The position numbers were made by a program, and so were the translations under genes. The notes below the pieces were generated by a model. It made no database searches, was not told where the DNA came from, and saw only the letters and a list, made by a program, of their open reading frames with translations. Shown piece by piece: positions 54,482 through 64,000 of a stretch of 64,000 nt of DNA. The stretch spans positions 27,633,782 to 27,697,781 of the forward strand of contig OY979718.1 of assembly GCA_963855995.1 (NCBI GenBank), read 5' to 3'. This DNA is from Muricea muricata. Lineage: Eukaryota; Cnidaria; Anthozoa; Malacalcyonacea; Plexauridae. Each line of letters starts with the position of its first letter. Positions within the stretch are counted from its first letter, which is position 1.

Positions 54482-57400
54482 TTAATCTTTAATTTTTCTG
54501 TCTTTGTGATTTTCAATAGTGATGTATTCAACTTTAGAACAAACAATTATGGTCCAATAATCCAGCAACATAGTTCATAAACTAGCTGTGCTGCATTGCA
54601 AATTAGAACTGGTTTGAATGCAAATGAACTGAAGCAATTTTTATTAAAATATAATATAAACAGAACCCCAACCACAACAGATAACAAGATTATTTTTAAT
54701 GAAACTGCAGGAAAAACCCTCAAAAATTTATGAATTGTCCAGTGAGTATATGGCGCATAACACACACGTAGCATTTCTGAAATCTATGCTCAATAAAAGA
54801 TTTAGAAATAAACAATCAATAAAGTAGTTGGTTCAAAATTATGATGATAGCTGTGTTGAAACTGAAGTTTATAACATAATCTAAGTGAAGTTTGTTCTTG
54901 CTGTGGCATGCAAAGTTGTTTTTACAAAACTTTTAAGTTTGAATCAAATTTGTGGCATTTCAGTTGTGTACTCATGTAAACCACTCAGGCAATTCTTTTC
55001 AGATTTTATCTACATTTTAGGCTTGAAAAATAAGTTGTTACTGAATCTGATTAAATGCAACAATTACAAGATGTTCAAGATGTTTGGCCTGCTCATTCTT
55101 GTTTGGCAATTGAAATTAACTTTGTGAAGTTTGTGTATTTCATTTCCTTGACTTCAGTTCAAATGTATATTCAAGTAGTTCCACTTTGTAATTGTAATAA
55201 TAATATAAGAAAACTGGTTTATATGGCTTTTGAACAAGGTCTTTTTAATTCAACAAGTAAGTAAAGATAAGTTTATACTTCCAAGAGATCAGCTTTTTAA
55301 CCTGACAAGAACATTAACCAATTTTTTTTTGGACATTCCTGCTTTACACACAAATTCTCTATCTAAATTGTGTTGCTACTAAATTTCTTGATGTTGACTG
55401 TAGTTTGTAGAACTCAGGGAATTGAAAGGAAATTCTAAGAATTGAGTTAAAATTGATAGCTTTGGTGTTGTATACTGCATAGTATATTAATCAATTGGGT
55501 AAATTTGCCCACCTTTTAAAGCTTTTTCAAAATAAAATGTCTGAGTTGTTGATAAGTCAGAATTTTGAAATTAAAATTGTAAAACTTTCCTTTCTGCTGA
55601 AACGGTTCTTTATGTTAAACGTGTTGAACAAAATTTTTCTAAGCAAAACAAATATGTTGAAATTGTGTTGCAAAAAAAGGGAATTTGATTTAAGTTTATA
55701 AAATGTAAAGAAAATATCAAAAAAGACATAAAGAAACATTCGAGATATTACGTCTTGTCAGGTTAAAAATGTAACGTAGATATATGGCTTCTAAGATGGA
55801 AATGATTTGTTTTCTAAACTCTTTTGGAACTATAGACAAAAACTAAGATGCTTCTCGTAAGATTTTTACTACAGGTATATATTTTTTTGATAAGTTTTCT
55901 AATGTACTCCAAATAATACATTAGCAAAATTTTGAGGAAATTTAGAGTTTATTTCAGGCCATTTCTAACTTAGCCCAAAAGACTTTGTATATATGTGTTC
56001 TTGTATTTTAACTAGTCCATTGCTTTCAATATTTGCGTAAAAACTACCATCAATTTTATGGAAAAAGACCATTTGTATAAAGGGCTCTAATTCGTGAGAA
56101 AAACAAACTACTCTTCTTATTTTTATTCAAAACAAATAGCATTTTTATTTAGTTTTTTAAATCTTTGAGCCATATATTTCTACGTATTATTATGAAACAA
56201 CTTGGTGTTGTTGTTTTGTAAGTAATTTATCTTGGAGCATAAACATTTATCTTGAAAAGACCATTTTCCATTTAACATTGCCTTTTCACTTGTGTTTATT
56301 CACTTGTGTTAAACGCAATGCTAATTGTTCTTTTTTGCCATGCTCTGTTTTCTTCTATTGTTATCTACATACGTACCAGTTCGCCGTAGTTAAAAATCTT
56401 TTTATTTGTCATTCAAATTGTAATCTTTACAAATTCTTTTCAATAAATTGTTTACAAAATTTACATGTGACCCCTTTTAATTAAAAATTCAATTCCCATG
56501 GGAATTGAGAAATTAAATAAAAAAAATGCCCTCTACCAAGCTCCAAGTGCTACTTCCACTTTAATACTAGACTAATTTAGTTGATGTTGAGAACTTACTC
56601 CAAACTGTTTGTGAGAAGTGATGGTAGATTTTGGTTTTCAAGCATACTTTTAAAAATTTTAAATTCCTTTAATAAGCCTAACCCCATGCAACTTACACAC
56701 GGCTCACACCCTCGCAGTCCATACTTTTAGCTAATAAATTACGTTATAAACAAAAAAGCAAAATAAAAAGATAAATTACGTTATCTCTAGCTACTTAAAC
56801 CCACTTAGACTGAGTATTTGATTGAGTTTTCAAACGTAAAACCTTAGCTGAAAGGGCATTGGCTTTTCTTTACGTAAAGCTGATCCGAAGTAAATATAAA
56901 TCTTATACTTACCAAAGTCTAAGGCTGGGTCAAATAAGCACGAGGATGCAAAGAGTTAAGTTTTTTTTAAGGCTAGCTTAGAGATTTAAATCCTGCACCG
57001 TAGTTACCATGCAATTTAATCTCCCTTTAGCTAGTACTGTATATAGTTCAAATTAATGATCGGAACATTTTAAAGCTTTACCGCTATTCTCATACTTATT
57101 TAACCGAAACGCCTTCATTTGCGTGGTACGTCGCAGCTGCTCTCAAAACACTTCCGTAATTTGCTCTTGTGCACACAAAGAATGGATTTATTATTCCATT
57201 GTTTATGCTTCCAAAAACAAACTCCAAGGAACCAAGATACTTATTATATTTATAACCAAAGAGGATTATACAGTCACGTCTCAACCATGAATCGACATAT
57301 CACCATGAAAACAAAGCTTGCTCTATTCCCTTGGGAATTAAAAATAGGCAAAAAAATAATAAACCCTACTGTTGAATGAATTAAATTAACTAAGAAATAC

Positions 57401-60181
57401 AGAAACAGTATATCCTCCCTGGGAATTAGAATCAAAAGTTGAGTCTTATTACCTCATTTTTTTTTAAATTATATGTTAATGTGGTAATAAAATACAATAA
57501 TGATAAACCAACCTAATCCAACTTAGTATCATTAAACCAACATACTATTATTTCTTGAAAGTTGAAACAGATTTTTGTGTTCAGTCTTACATATCAAATG
57601 ACATGCATTATTTCGTTTTGCTTTTCGTTTTGTTTTGCTGGACTCGATATCAACAAAAAGAAAAGTGTCTGCATTACTTTAAAATTTCGAATATTTCGTG
57701 CGATTTTTTTCAGTGGTAATTCAATCTTAAATTTCTTGCTTTTTTCACAACGAGAAACATTATGATTTTGTTCGAGGAGAAACAATAAAATTTAATTGAA
57801 TCCTCTTTGATCTCTAAATAATTAGTATCTTGTTTCCACTAACTTGTAAATTACCACTACTTTGTATTACAATGTCGTGTCTTCTCTGTCTTGCGGATTG
57901 TTGTTATTTGTGGCTCCATCTCATCCAGCATCGTTTATTCTGGTCTTTTTTCTTGCGTTTTTTCACACCCCATCATCTATCGAAATTAAAGAGTCGTATC
58001 CGTTAGTTTATTACAATTAAATTGTAAACCACATTTGCAAAAAAGAAATACGAAGTTCTAAATGTGACTGATTTTTGCACTAAACGAGTTGTAACAAAAT
58101 CTCACGGTAACAATTTCCTGAAGTATTCATGTTAACTTTTCGCTAGGATTTAATCATTTCCAATAAAGTTTACAAACAGGCCGTGATTTTTTCTTTATGA
58201 TAAAGGTAGTGCGATATTTTACCGACAAAAAGGGGTTCGTGACTAGTTTATTGGCAACATTTGAGAAATCTGCTTATTGTTGTTTAATAGTAGTTTTACT
58301 TTGCTAGCTCTGGTTGTGACGTCACCAAAATCAACGTTAATTAACGAGCTCATTGATGGTGGGTAGCCTATTTATTCACAAAATATTATAGGAAATAAGC
58401 GGATATAATTTTTAAAGGGATATGGCAATATATTCCTTAAAGTAATTGGAATATCCCGTGTTAATTTCTTCATAGTATGCTTACTTCTAACAAATCGGAG
58501 TTGACTCGATATTAAAGAACTCGCACTTGTAGTACAATGTAATGAAGGAAAATTCCTTTTCTTGGAAAAAATGAATTAAACTTTCAGCAAATATAATTTT
58601 GAAGGAATTTTCTAATACATATAAAGAGTGCAAGAATTTTAATAGTCTCCGTTTCCGAATTTCTACGACAAAAACGCTTCAGGAAGTGAACATTGATTCA
58701 AGTAGCTGTGCCCTTGGTCAACAGTGTGTATTGTAGGGTGTCACTTGTGGGTATCTAGGATGGAATACGTACATAGACTGTGTGCACACGAGGTAACGTT
58801 TCCGGACGTTTTCACGGCAGTCAAAATGAAAACGATATGAGTTATAAGAGTTCTCGTTGTATGAAGTTTTTAGTTTTGTCGTTAGAGGAGGTTTATGCTG
58901 GTTTTCATTAAATTATTTCGACAAGCCGGGAGCTTTTTGAAATAATTCGGAATAAAAGCGCTCAGAAACGACTCCGTGTGTACGTAGCCTAGTTTATACT
59001 TGACTTGAAAATGAATACTATACTAGATAATGCAGGCCTTGGATTTGGACTCAAATGCACGAAACTTGTAGTTACTGGACTGCAACACTGCTTATTTTCT
59101 GAAATATTGAAAGAGAAACACACACCGTCCGCCATCTTGTTTTATAATTTGCACGACGCTCTATTTGAACGACGTCACTACAGCGTAGACTTTGTAAAAC
59201 TTACCGTCGATGAGTTAATTCGTAATGAAATTTTATTGACCATTCGCAACTTAAGAAACAATTATATACATCAAATAAAGATGTTAAACATGTTTGCTAA
59301 TTGCTTTTTTACCCTGTTCGAGTATCGAAGATGGCGGATGACTAGTGTCTTTGCCTTTCAATATTTCAGAACCTAAGCACGTTATCAAAAATTTAGGGTT
59401 CCTATCGAGAAGTCAAATTAAATTATTTAAAATGAGACGAACATAGTGGTGACTACTGACTTCTCGACGAGAATCTTCGCTTAAAACGTCAAATTCTGTT
59501 TATATTGTTTTAGATAATCTAAGAACAGAGCATTTTGTGTGCCTTTGATTGCACTACCGATGCTGGAAACATTAGTATGAGATTTTTTAAACGAGATTTT
59601 TATGCCTATTGCCATATCCTTTAATGGCAAATTTGCAATAGGTTTACGAAGCAAAGAACTGAAAGCAGCAAAATGTCAGCCTCGTACCCAGGCGTCTCTT
59701 AGTGCAAAAGTAAAAGCGCACATATTGATTAAGTAATTGATATATGCAAGATATAACCGCGCAAGGAATTATGGGGTAACTGATCTGCATATATGACACT
59801 GGATTAACTCATGACATTTTAATTGAAGTAAAAAGCGCCTGGATACAAGGCTGGCAAAATGTAATCACTTACTTTCACTCAGTCCTTGAATCGTCGTGGC
59901 TTCGATTGGTCTAGTTTCATCATATGCTGTTCATGGTTTCACCTGGTTGGCATTCTCTCTTCAAAGAACATCACGCCGGTCCAGTTGGTTAGCCAGTTCT
60001 TTCTTATTCAGTCAACCATCATAAAATAAGGAGAAAATTCGTAATGTTACAAAACATTATTTTAGAATGTTGAAAACAAAACTGCGGAAATATGATTGTA
60101 AATTACTTTGACAAACCGTACATTGCGGTGGGCCGGCTGTTGATTCACGTCTTGGATCAACATTAGTTTTTCTCATCTTGT
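54482..60181. other. Gene-free stretch
   Basis: About 5.7 kb of AT-rich DNA without recognisable exons, domains or long elements. A weak mirrored pair at about 58775-58990 (GTGCACACGAGGTAACGTTTCC against GAAACGACTCCGTGTGTAC) may be an old MITE. Confidence 0.45.
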
Positions 60182-62578
60182 TCAATGATTGACTGGTGTA
60201 TTCGCTCTTTCATTTGACGTCCTGTGATGAAATAAACAATTACAATGTTTAAAAAACTCGTACCAGGATAAGCAAAGAAAACTACTTTAACAAGCATTGA
60301 GGAGGATTAAGTAATTATATAATAGGTTTGGCATATCACAGATAGTCAATGGACAACATTTCGAGATACTGGGACAAAACCAGGCACGACAAAAAAAGCG
60401 CAAAACAAAATAGCGGAATTGGAATGAATTATTTGGCGTCATTTTCTCTCACTTGCGGATTTCATTTTTTGCTTTTTTTTTAATCAAAAACTGGAAGAAG
60501 ATTTTTAAATAAACAGTTGATGTTGATTAGTTTGTCGTCGAGGAATATAAATTTTATTTATAGGATTTATTAAAACACAGGATATATGTAAAAAAGTTGA
60601 AAAAGGTATTTGACAGCGGACGTCAGGAGACGAACGCCCAGGAATGCCCGTAATTTGGGTTACATTGTGTATACTTAAAGAAATTGTTAAAATATCAAAT
60701 GTTTTTCTATTCAGGATAACGACATCCAAGCGCGTGGGCAATCCCAATCCCAAATACATGAATAACGCTCTCCTGGCAGAAAACTATTTCGTAATTGTTT
60801 GACAAAGAAATGACAGTGAAACACAATACAAGGCGATAGAATTTAAATTTCTCGTCCAGGATTGTTTGATCCTACGCTGTAATCATCAAGTGGCGCAATC
60901 GTCAAAGCAAGCGCCTGCCGCCTCTGAGTTCGTGAGTTCAATCCCCACTTCAGATTCGTGGCACTTATACGAGGAGTTAGTCAGCGCTCTGTCGACAGTC
61001 GTAAGTTTACTCAGCTACGGTACACCGGTTAGGAAATGTTGAGAGGGTGGTTAGAATTGTAAATTGTAACGGTTAGGAAATGTTGAGAGGGTGGTTAGAA
61101 TTGTAACGGTTTTCGTTCTCAAGAAGACATTAAACTAAGGATTATTGCGTCCTTAGAGCAACGTGGAAGCCAATTGTGATTTTCAGAGCCGTTTATTTAA
61201 ACTATCATATAAATATCATTGTCAAACTGAATGGATAATAACTAAATTCCACGAAGGAAGGAAGGAGTGAACACATCGAAAAGATTTCAGGCAAAATTAA
61301 CAAGCGCCTTGGACTTTTAAAACGGGCAAAACACCTGCTTCCTCGTTATGCTAGACTGTTATTATATAATAGTCTTGTCCTCCCAATCTTCGATTATGCT
61401 GATCTGATATGGGGCGATAAAGGAAATGATACATTGATGGCAAAATTGCAGATTTTACAAAACAAGGCAACTAAATTAATTTTAGATCGTCCTTAGTTTT
61501 CCTCTGCTACATCTGCCTTACACGAATTAGGGTGGAAACCTTTATCAAATCGTAGGTTTTATCATCGTTGCTTATACGTGCTTAAATAATCTTGTTGACT
61601 ATGATGTAAACTTTTTATATAATAGAGACATTCATAATCATAATACCAGAGCCAAGAACAAATTAAGCTCCCAAGAGTAAAGGGAAATTGGGGTAAATAT
61701 AAAGTTGATTACCACGCAATATCGGACTGGAACTGGTTAGATGAGGAAATCACCACCTCAGATTCACTGAGTAGATTTAAATCAAACTTTTTTAAAAAAT
61801 TGTAGATTGTAATATTACCTAATATCTGTAGTATTGAATTCCACGATTACGTTTTTATATTAGTTTTATTGTAAATAGAGTAAATTAATTGTGTCAGGAC
61901 CTTTCTGAAAATCACGTTTTTGTGAGAAAGCTTCCTGACCTTTAATAAAGATCTATTCATCAAGGAAGGAAGTAAAGGATGGAATTGGAATGAAGGCAGA
62001 AGGAATTAAAACTAGTTGTTAACAATATTCGCACGTAACGAGCTCTCACTTGACCCTAACTCGGAATCCCTTTGAATTTGAACTGGAAATCTGTTTCTTA
62101 TATAGATTGCAGCGTATCAGTGGTCAGAAGAAGTTTTGAAGAAAAATAACGAAAGAAGAGCACAAGTAAGTTACAATAAAGTTCATTTCTCGTGCTACCA
62201 AAATAATTTTGATCGTACATGAAACGATAGTTAAGTGGAAAGACGTTTAACGGATAGGGGCTAGAATAGAGAATTTACAATGGCAGTAAGTGTATTGGTT
62301 TTCTTACCACCAAATCCTCTTGAACATCATTGTATTTGGTGTGATTTCTTGCATCGAATTTGTAACGTGGTAGTCTCGCACTATCTCTGGAATATCTAAA
62401 ATGTAAAATAAAATAAGCCGGTTAGGAATGAAAGCCTCAAACAAAATTGATGCCTGAACATTTTAGCTTGACTCAGGTAAATGACCCAGGATTAAGATAA
62501 AATTGATTTTACCTTGAAAAGGTCCTGTTTTCATCAAGTCATCGTTGTTCCATTTCGAACAATTCCCTGACGGCTCAG
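60182..62578 (-). CDS. 3' part of an unidentified small gene (last three exons)
   Basis: Exons 62513-62578, 62308-62395 and 60182-60221 have good splice sites (acceptors TCTCTCTCCAG, ACATTTTAG and TTTCATCACAG; donors GTAAAA and GTAAGA). They keep one frame, with stop TGA at 60182-60184. The visible part encodes NCSKWNNDDLMKTGPFQ, then IPEIVRDYHVTNSMQEITPN, MMFKRIW and finally TSNERANTPVNH. Upstream exons were not found in the window. I do not recognise the family. It could be a short cytosolic or ciliary protein, but that is only a guess. An alternative reading of the last exon (ending IIEQDEKN) is possible. Confidence 0.5.
60888..61190 (+). mobile_element. tRNA-derived SINE
   Basis: Head contains TGGCGCAATCG (A-box-like) and GAGTTCAATCC (B-box-like) about 40 bp apart, as in polymerase III SINEs. 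A 42-bp tandem duplication (GGTTAGGAAATGTTGAGAGG units, about 61027-61110) follows. Not a functional tRNA: no acceptor stem pairing is evident. Confidence 0.65.
61280..61805 (+). pseudogene. LINE C-terminal fragment
   Basis: Encodes INKRLGLLKRAKHLLPRYAR, LPIFDYADLIWG, KLQILQNKATKLIL and ALHELGWKPLSNRRFYHRC, then stops and shifts, ending DSLSRFKSNFFKKL. This is the post-RT region of non-LTR retrotransposons, 5'-truncated and dead. Confidence 0.75.
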
Positions 62579-63370
62579 CTGGAGAGAGAAATAGAAGCTC
62601 ATTCTTATATACCAGTACATTTGACTGAAATTTATGAAATTTATAATATAAAATTTCGACCTTGTGAGCAAACCGAATTTTCGCCGAACAAGAGCTCATT
62701 TAACAACTAATACATACGCAGATTAGTTTGACAATACTTGCCTGTGTAATAAAAACTCAATATTGTTCATGTCCAACTACACTAAAGCAATTTTCGTTGC
62801 ATCTTTAGTTCGGAGAAGAAGACTGACGCCATTTTGATTTTGAATTTTCTCGAAGACGGCATATGTTCGTTCTCAATTTTTTCCCCGTTTCTTCGACATT
62901 TTAGCTCAAATATGCCTAAGATGTCTTCTTTGTGTCTTCGTCGCCATTTATGTGGAATCCTGCGCCATTTCTGTGGAACTTTGAAGACTTTTGGTGCCTA
63001 AATAATTGGTGCAAGAGGAGAGATTTTCAACGAAGCTTCGTGTTAGAGGAACTAGCAGCAAATGACGTCAGATGACCATTGTATGCCAGAAAATACCCGT
63101 ATGTATAATGTTTGATAATCTTTGTACGAAGGTGAAAATAAGTTTTTATTGCCTGAATGAGGTGTTTTTTGCCATTATTTCTAGCTCAGGTCTCTTCTAT
63201 TTCTTCACTTTCAGTTTACTTAGTTAATTCGCCCAAAAAACACCTGTAAAAGACGTTTTTGGAAAAAAAAGTTATTTGCATGCTGATGGGCAAGGAAAGA
63301 CCCGTTCGTGATTTAATTGGCAAATATCTTTCCCCCTATGGCCGAGAGGTAAAGTTAACTATCTTCCGAA
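62579..63370. other. Gene-free stretch upstream of the small minus-strand gene
   Basis: Should hold the first exon(s) or intron of the gene ending at 60182. I could not place a confident upstream exon. Confidence 0.4.
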
Positions 63371-63492
63371 CTGCACGCATCGTTTGACTTCGATTTTGGG
63401 CGGATCGGGGACCGTTCAAGGACAACTGCGGTTGGACTTGATCGGTCCCCGATCGACCCAAAACTGAAATCAAAGCTGGGCGTGGAGTGCAG
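63371..63492. repeat. Palindromic element (122 bp)
   Basis: Arms CTGCAC...CGATTTTGGGCGGATCGGGGACC and the complement ...GGTCCCCGATCGACCCAAAACTG...GTGCAG, centred near 63432. Any protein frame across it is fortuitous. Confidence 0.65.
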
Positions 63493-63701
63493 GAAAACGC
63501 TAGGCAGTACTGCGAGGCCAAGGAGGCAAACGTTATTTGCCTAGTGTTTTAACTCATATTTAAGCAAATTTCTTTCTCTTGACTGTTGGGGACAGACCTG
63601 TAGGGTTGGTGTATTGAAGACTTCTCGCTGTTACTTCCCTTCGTTCGAGAGGACAAGTTGTCTTCGATGCGAAATAAGGACAAGAAGACTTCAAGGTACC
63701 A

Positions 63702-63757
63702 CTAAACCACAACACTGTAAAACTACAGTGTAGTGGTTTACCTCTAAACCACTACAC
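63702..63757. repeat. Overlapping short palindromes
   Basis: CACTGTAGTTTTACAGTG-like and CACTACACTGTAG/CTACAGTGTAGTGG blocks fold on one another. MITE-like or simple hairpins. Confidence 0.5.
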
Positions 63758-64000
63758 TGTGCCAAATATATATGGCGGACGTCTTCCCAAAGCTTACGGT
63801 ACAAGCATGGATAGCAAAGTTGCGCAAACACTTTAAAGCCTTAAAACAAGCGTTTTCTTTCGGGAATGAGTCAAAGACGACAGCGCTAACTAAATGAAAG
63901 CTGTCTGGTCATGTTTTAAGTTGTTTAGCTATGTTTTGTTGCGAAGTCTTTGCAAGAAGGAAAGTCGAAAAAAAGCGCAAAAATTAATAACTGTTGTCTT

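Noticed and set aside
58775..58990. Possible MITE with GTGCACACGAGG ends
   Set aside because: Arms match only weakly and no target duplication was found.
59005..59376. A 123-codon open frame as a gene
   Set aside because: No domain, no splice context and no resemblance to a known protein; chance frame.
60888..60960. A tRNA gene
   Set aside because: Only A- and B-box-like elements are present, without a foldable cloverleaf; better explained as a SINE head.
1..64000. CRISPR arrays, bacterial operons, riboswitches
   Set aside because: No spacer-repeat arrays or bacterial signals. Gene structure is eukaryotic; the operon-like part is the Polinton.

Overview
The window is animal nuclear DNA: AT-rich, with small exons bounded by GT/AG introns, TTAGGG-type telomeric repeats and many retroelement and DNA-transposon relics. 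An invertebrate is likely. A cnidarian such as a coral or anemone is my best guess from the flavour of the repeats, but no gene here proves it. Its centrepiece is an apparently intact, recently inserted Polinton/Maverick (adintovirus-like) element at 25369-42297.

Region 1 (1-15539, minus strand) is the FIP1L1 gene, the FIP1 subunit of the pre-mRNA cleavage and polyadenylation machinery. I could place 16 exons whose splice sites and phases all agree, from the start codon at 15539 to the window edge. Its introns hold a TA-flanked MITE, a foldback element, a LINE 3' fragment, a SINE-like fragment and a dead transposase-like gene. Region 2 (15.5-25.4 kb) has no recognisable host gene. It holds a Tc1/IS630-like transposase relic, a Penelope-like element bounded by inverted repeats and abutting an interstitial telomeric array, foldback elements, a hAT-type MITE and broken Penelope/GIY-YIG and RT-like fragments.

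Region 3 (25369-42297) is the Polinton. It has 122-bp terminal inverted repeats that match at every position and a perfect 6-bp target duplication GCTTTG. Its two halves are transcribed toward each other and meet near 35.6 kb. The left half (plus strand) carries a Cys/His protein, a two-GRF zinc-finger protein, protein-primed type B DNA polymerase (with an intron), the packaging ATPase and two conserved small proteins. A spliced 71-residue RING-like gene runs the other way near the left end. The right half (minus strand) carries, from the right end inward, a three-GRF protein, a second copy of the Cys/His protein, two unknown proteins, a chromodomain integrase, the minor capsid protein, a pX-like core protein, the major capsid protein and the adenain-type protease. 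Polymerase and integrase serve replication and integration. ATPase, the two capsid proteins, protease and pX-like protein form a complete virion module. The GRF, RING-like and paired Cys/His proteins are the less understood accessory set. The capsid genes are packed with 2, 2 and 0 bases between stop and next start, and two left-half genes overlap as ATGA.

Region 4 (42.3-46.6 kb) is nested repeats: G-rich minisatellite arrays in opposite orientation, inverted Penelope-type arms carrying a hammerhead-ribozyme-like motif, and a LINE inserted in one arm. Region 5 (46.6-60.2 kb) is gene-poor, with a 3.4-kb TA-flanked non-autonomous element and several foldback elements. Region 6 (60.2-64 kb) holds the last three exons of an unidentified small minus-strand gene, a tRNA-derived SINE, a LINE fragment and palindromes.
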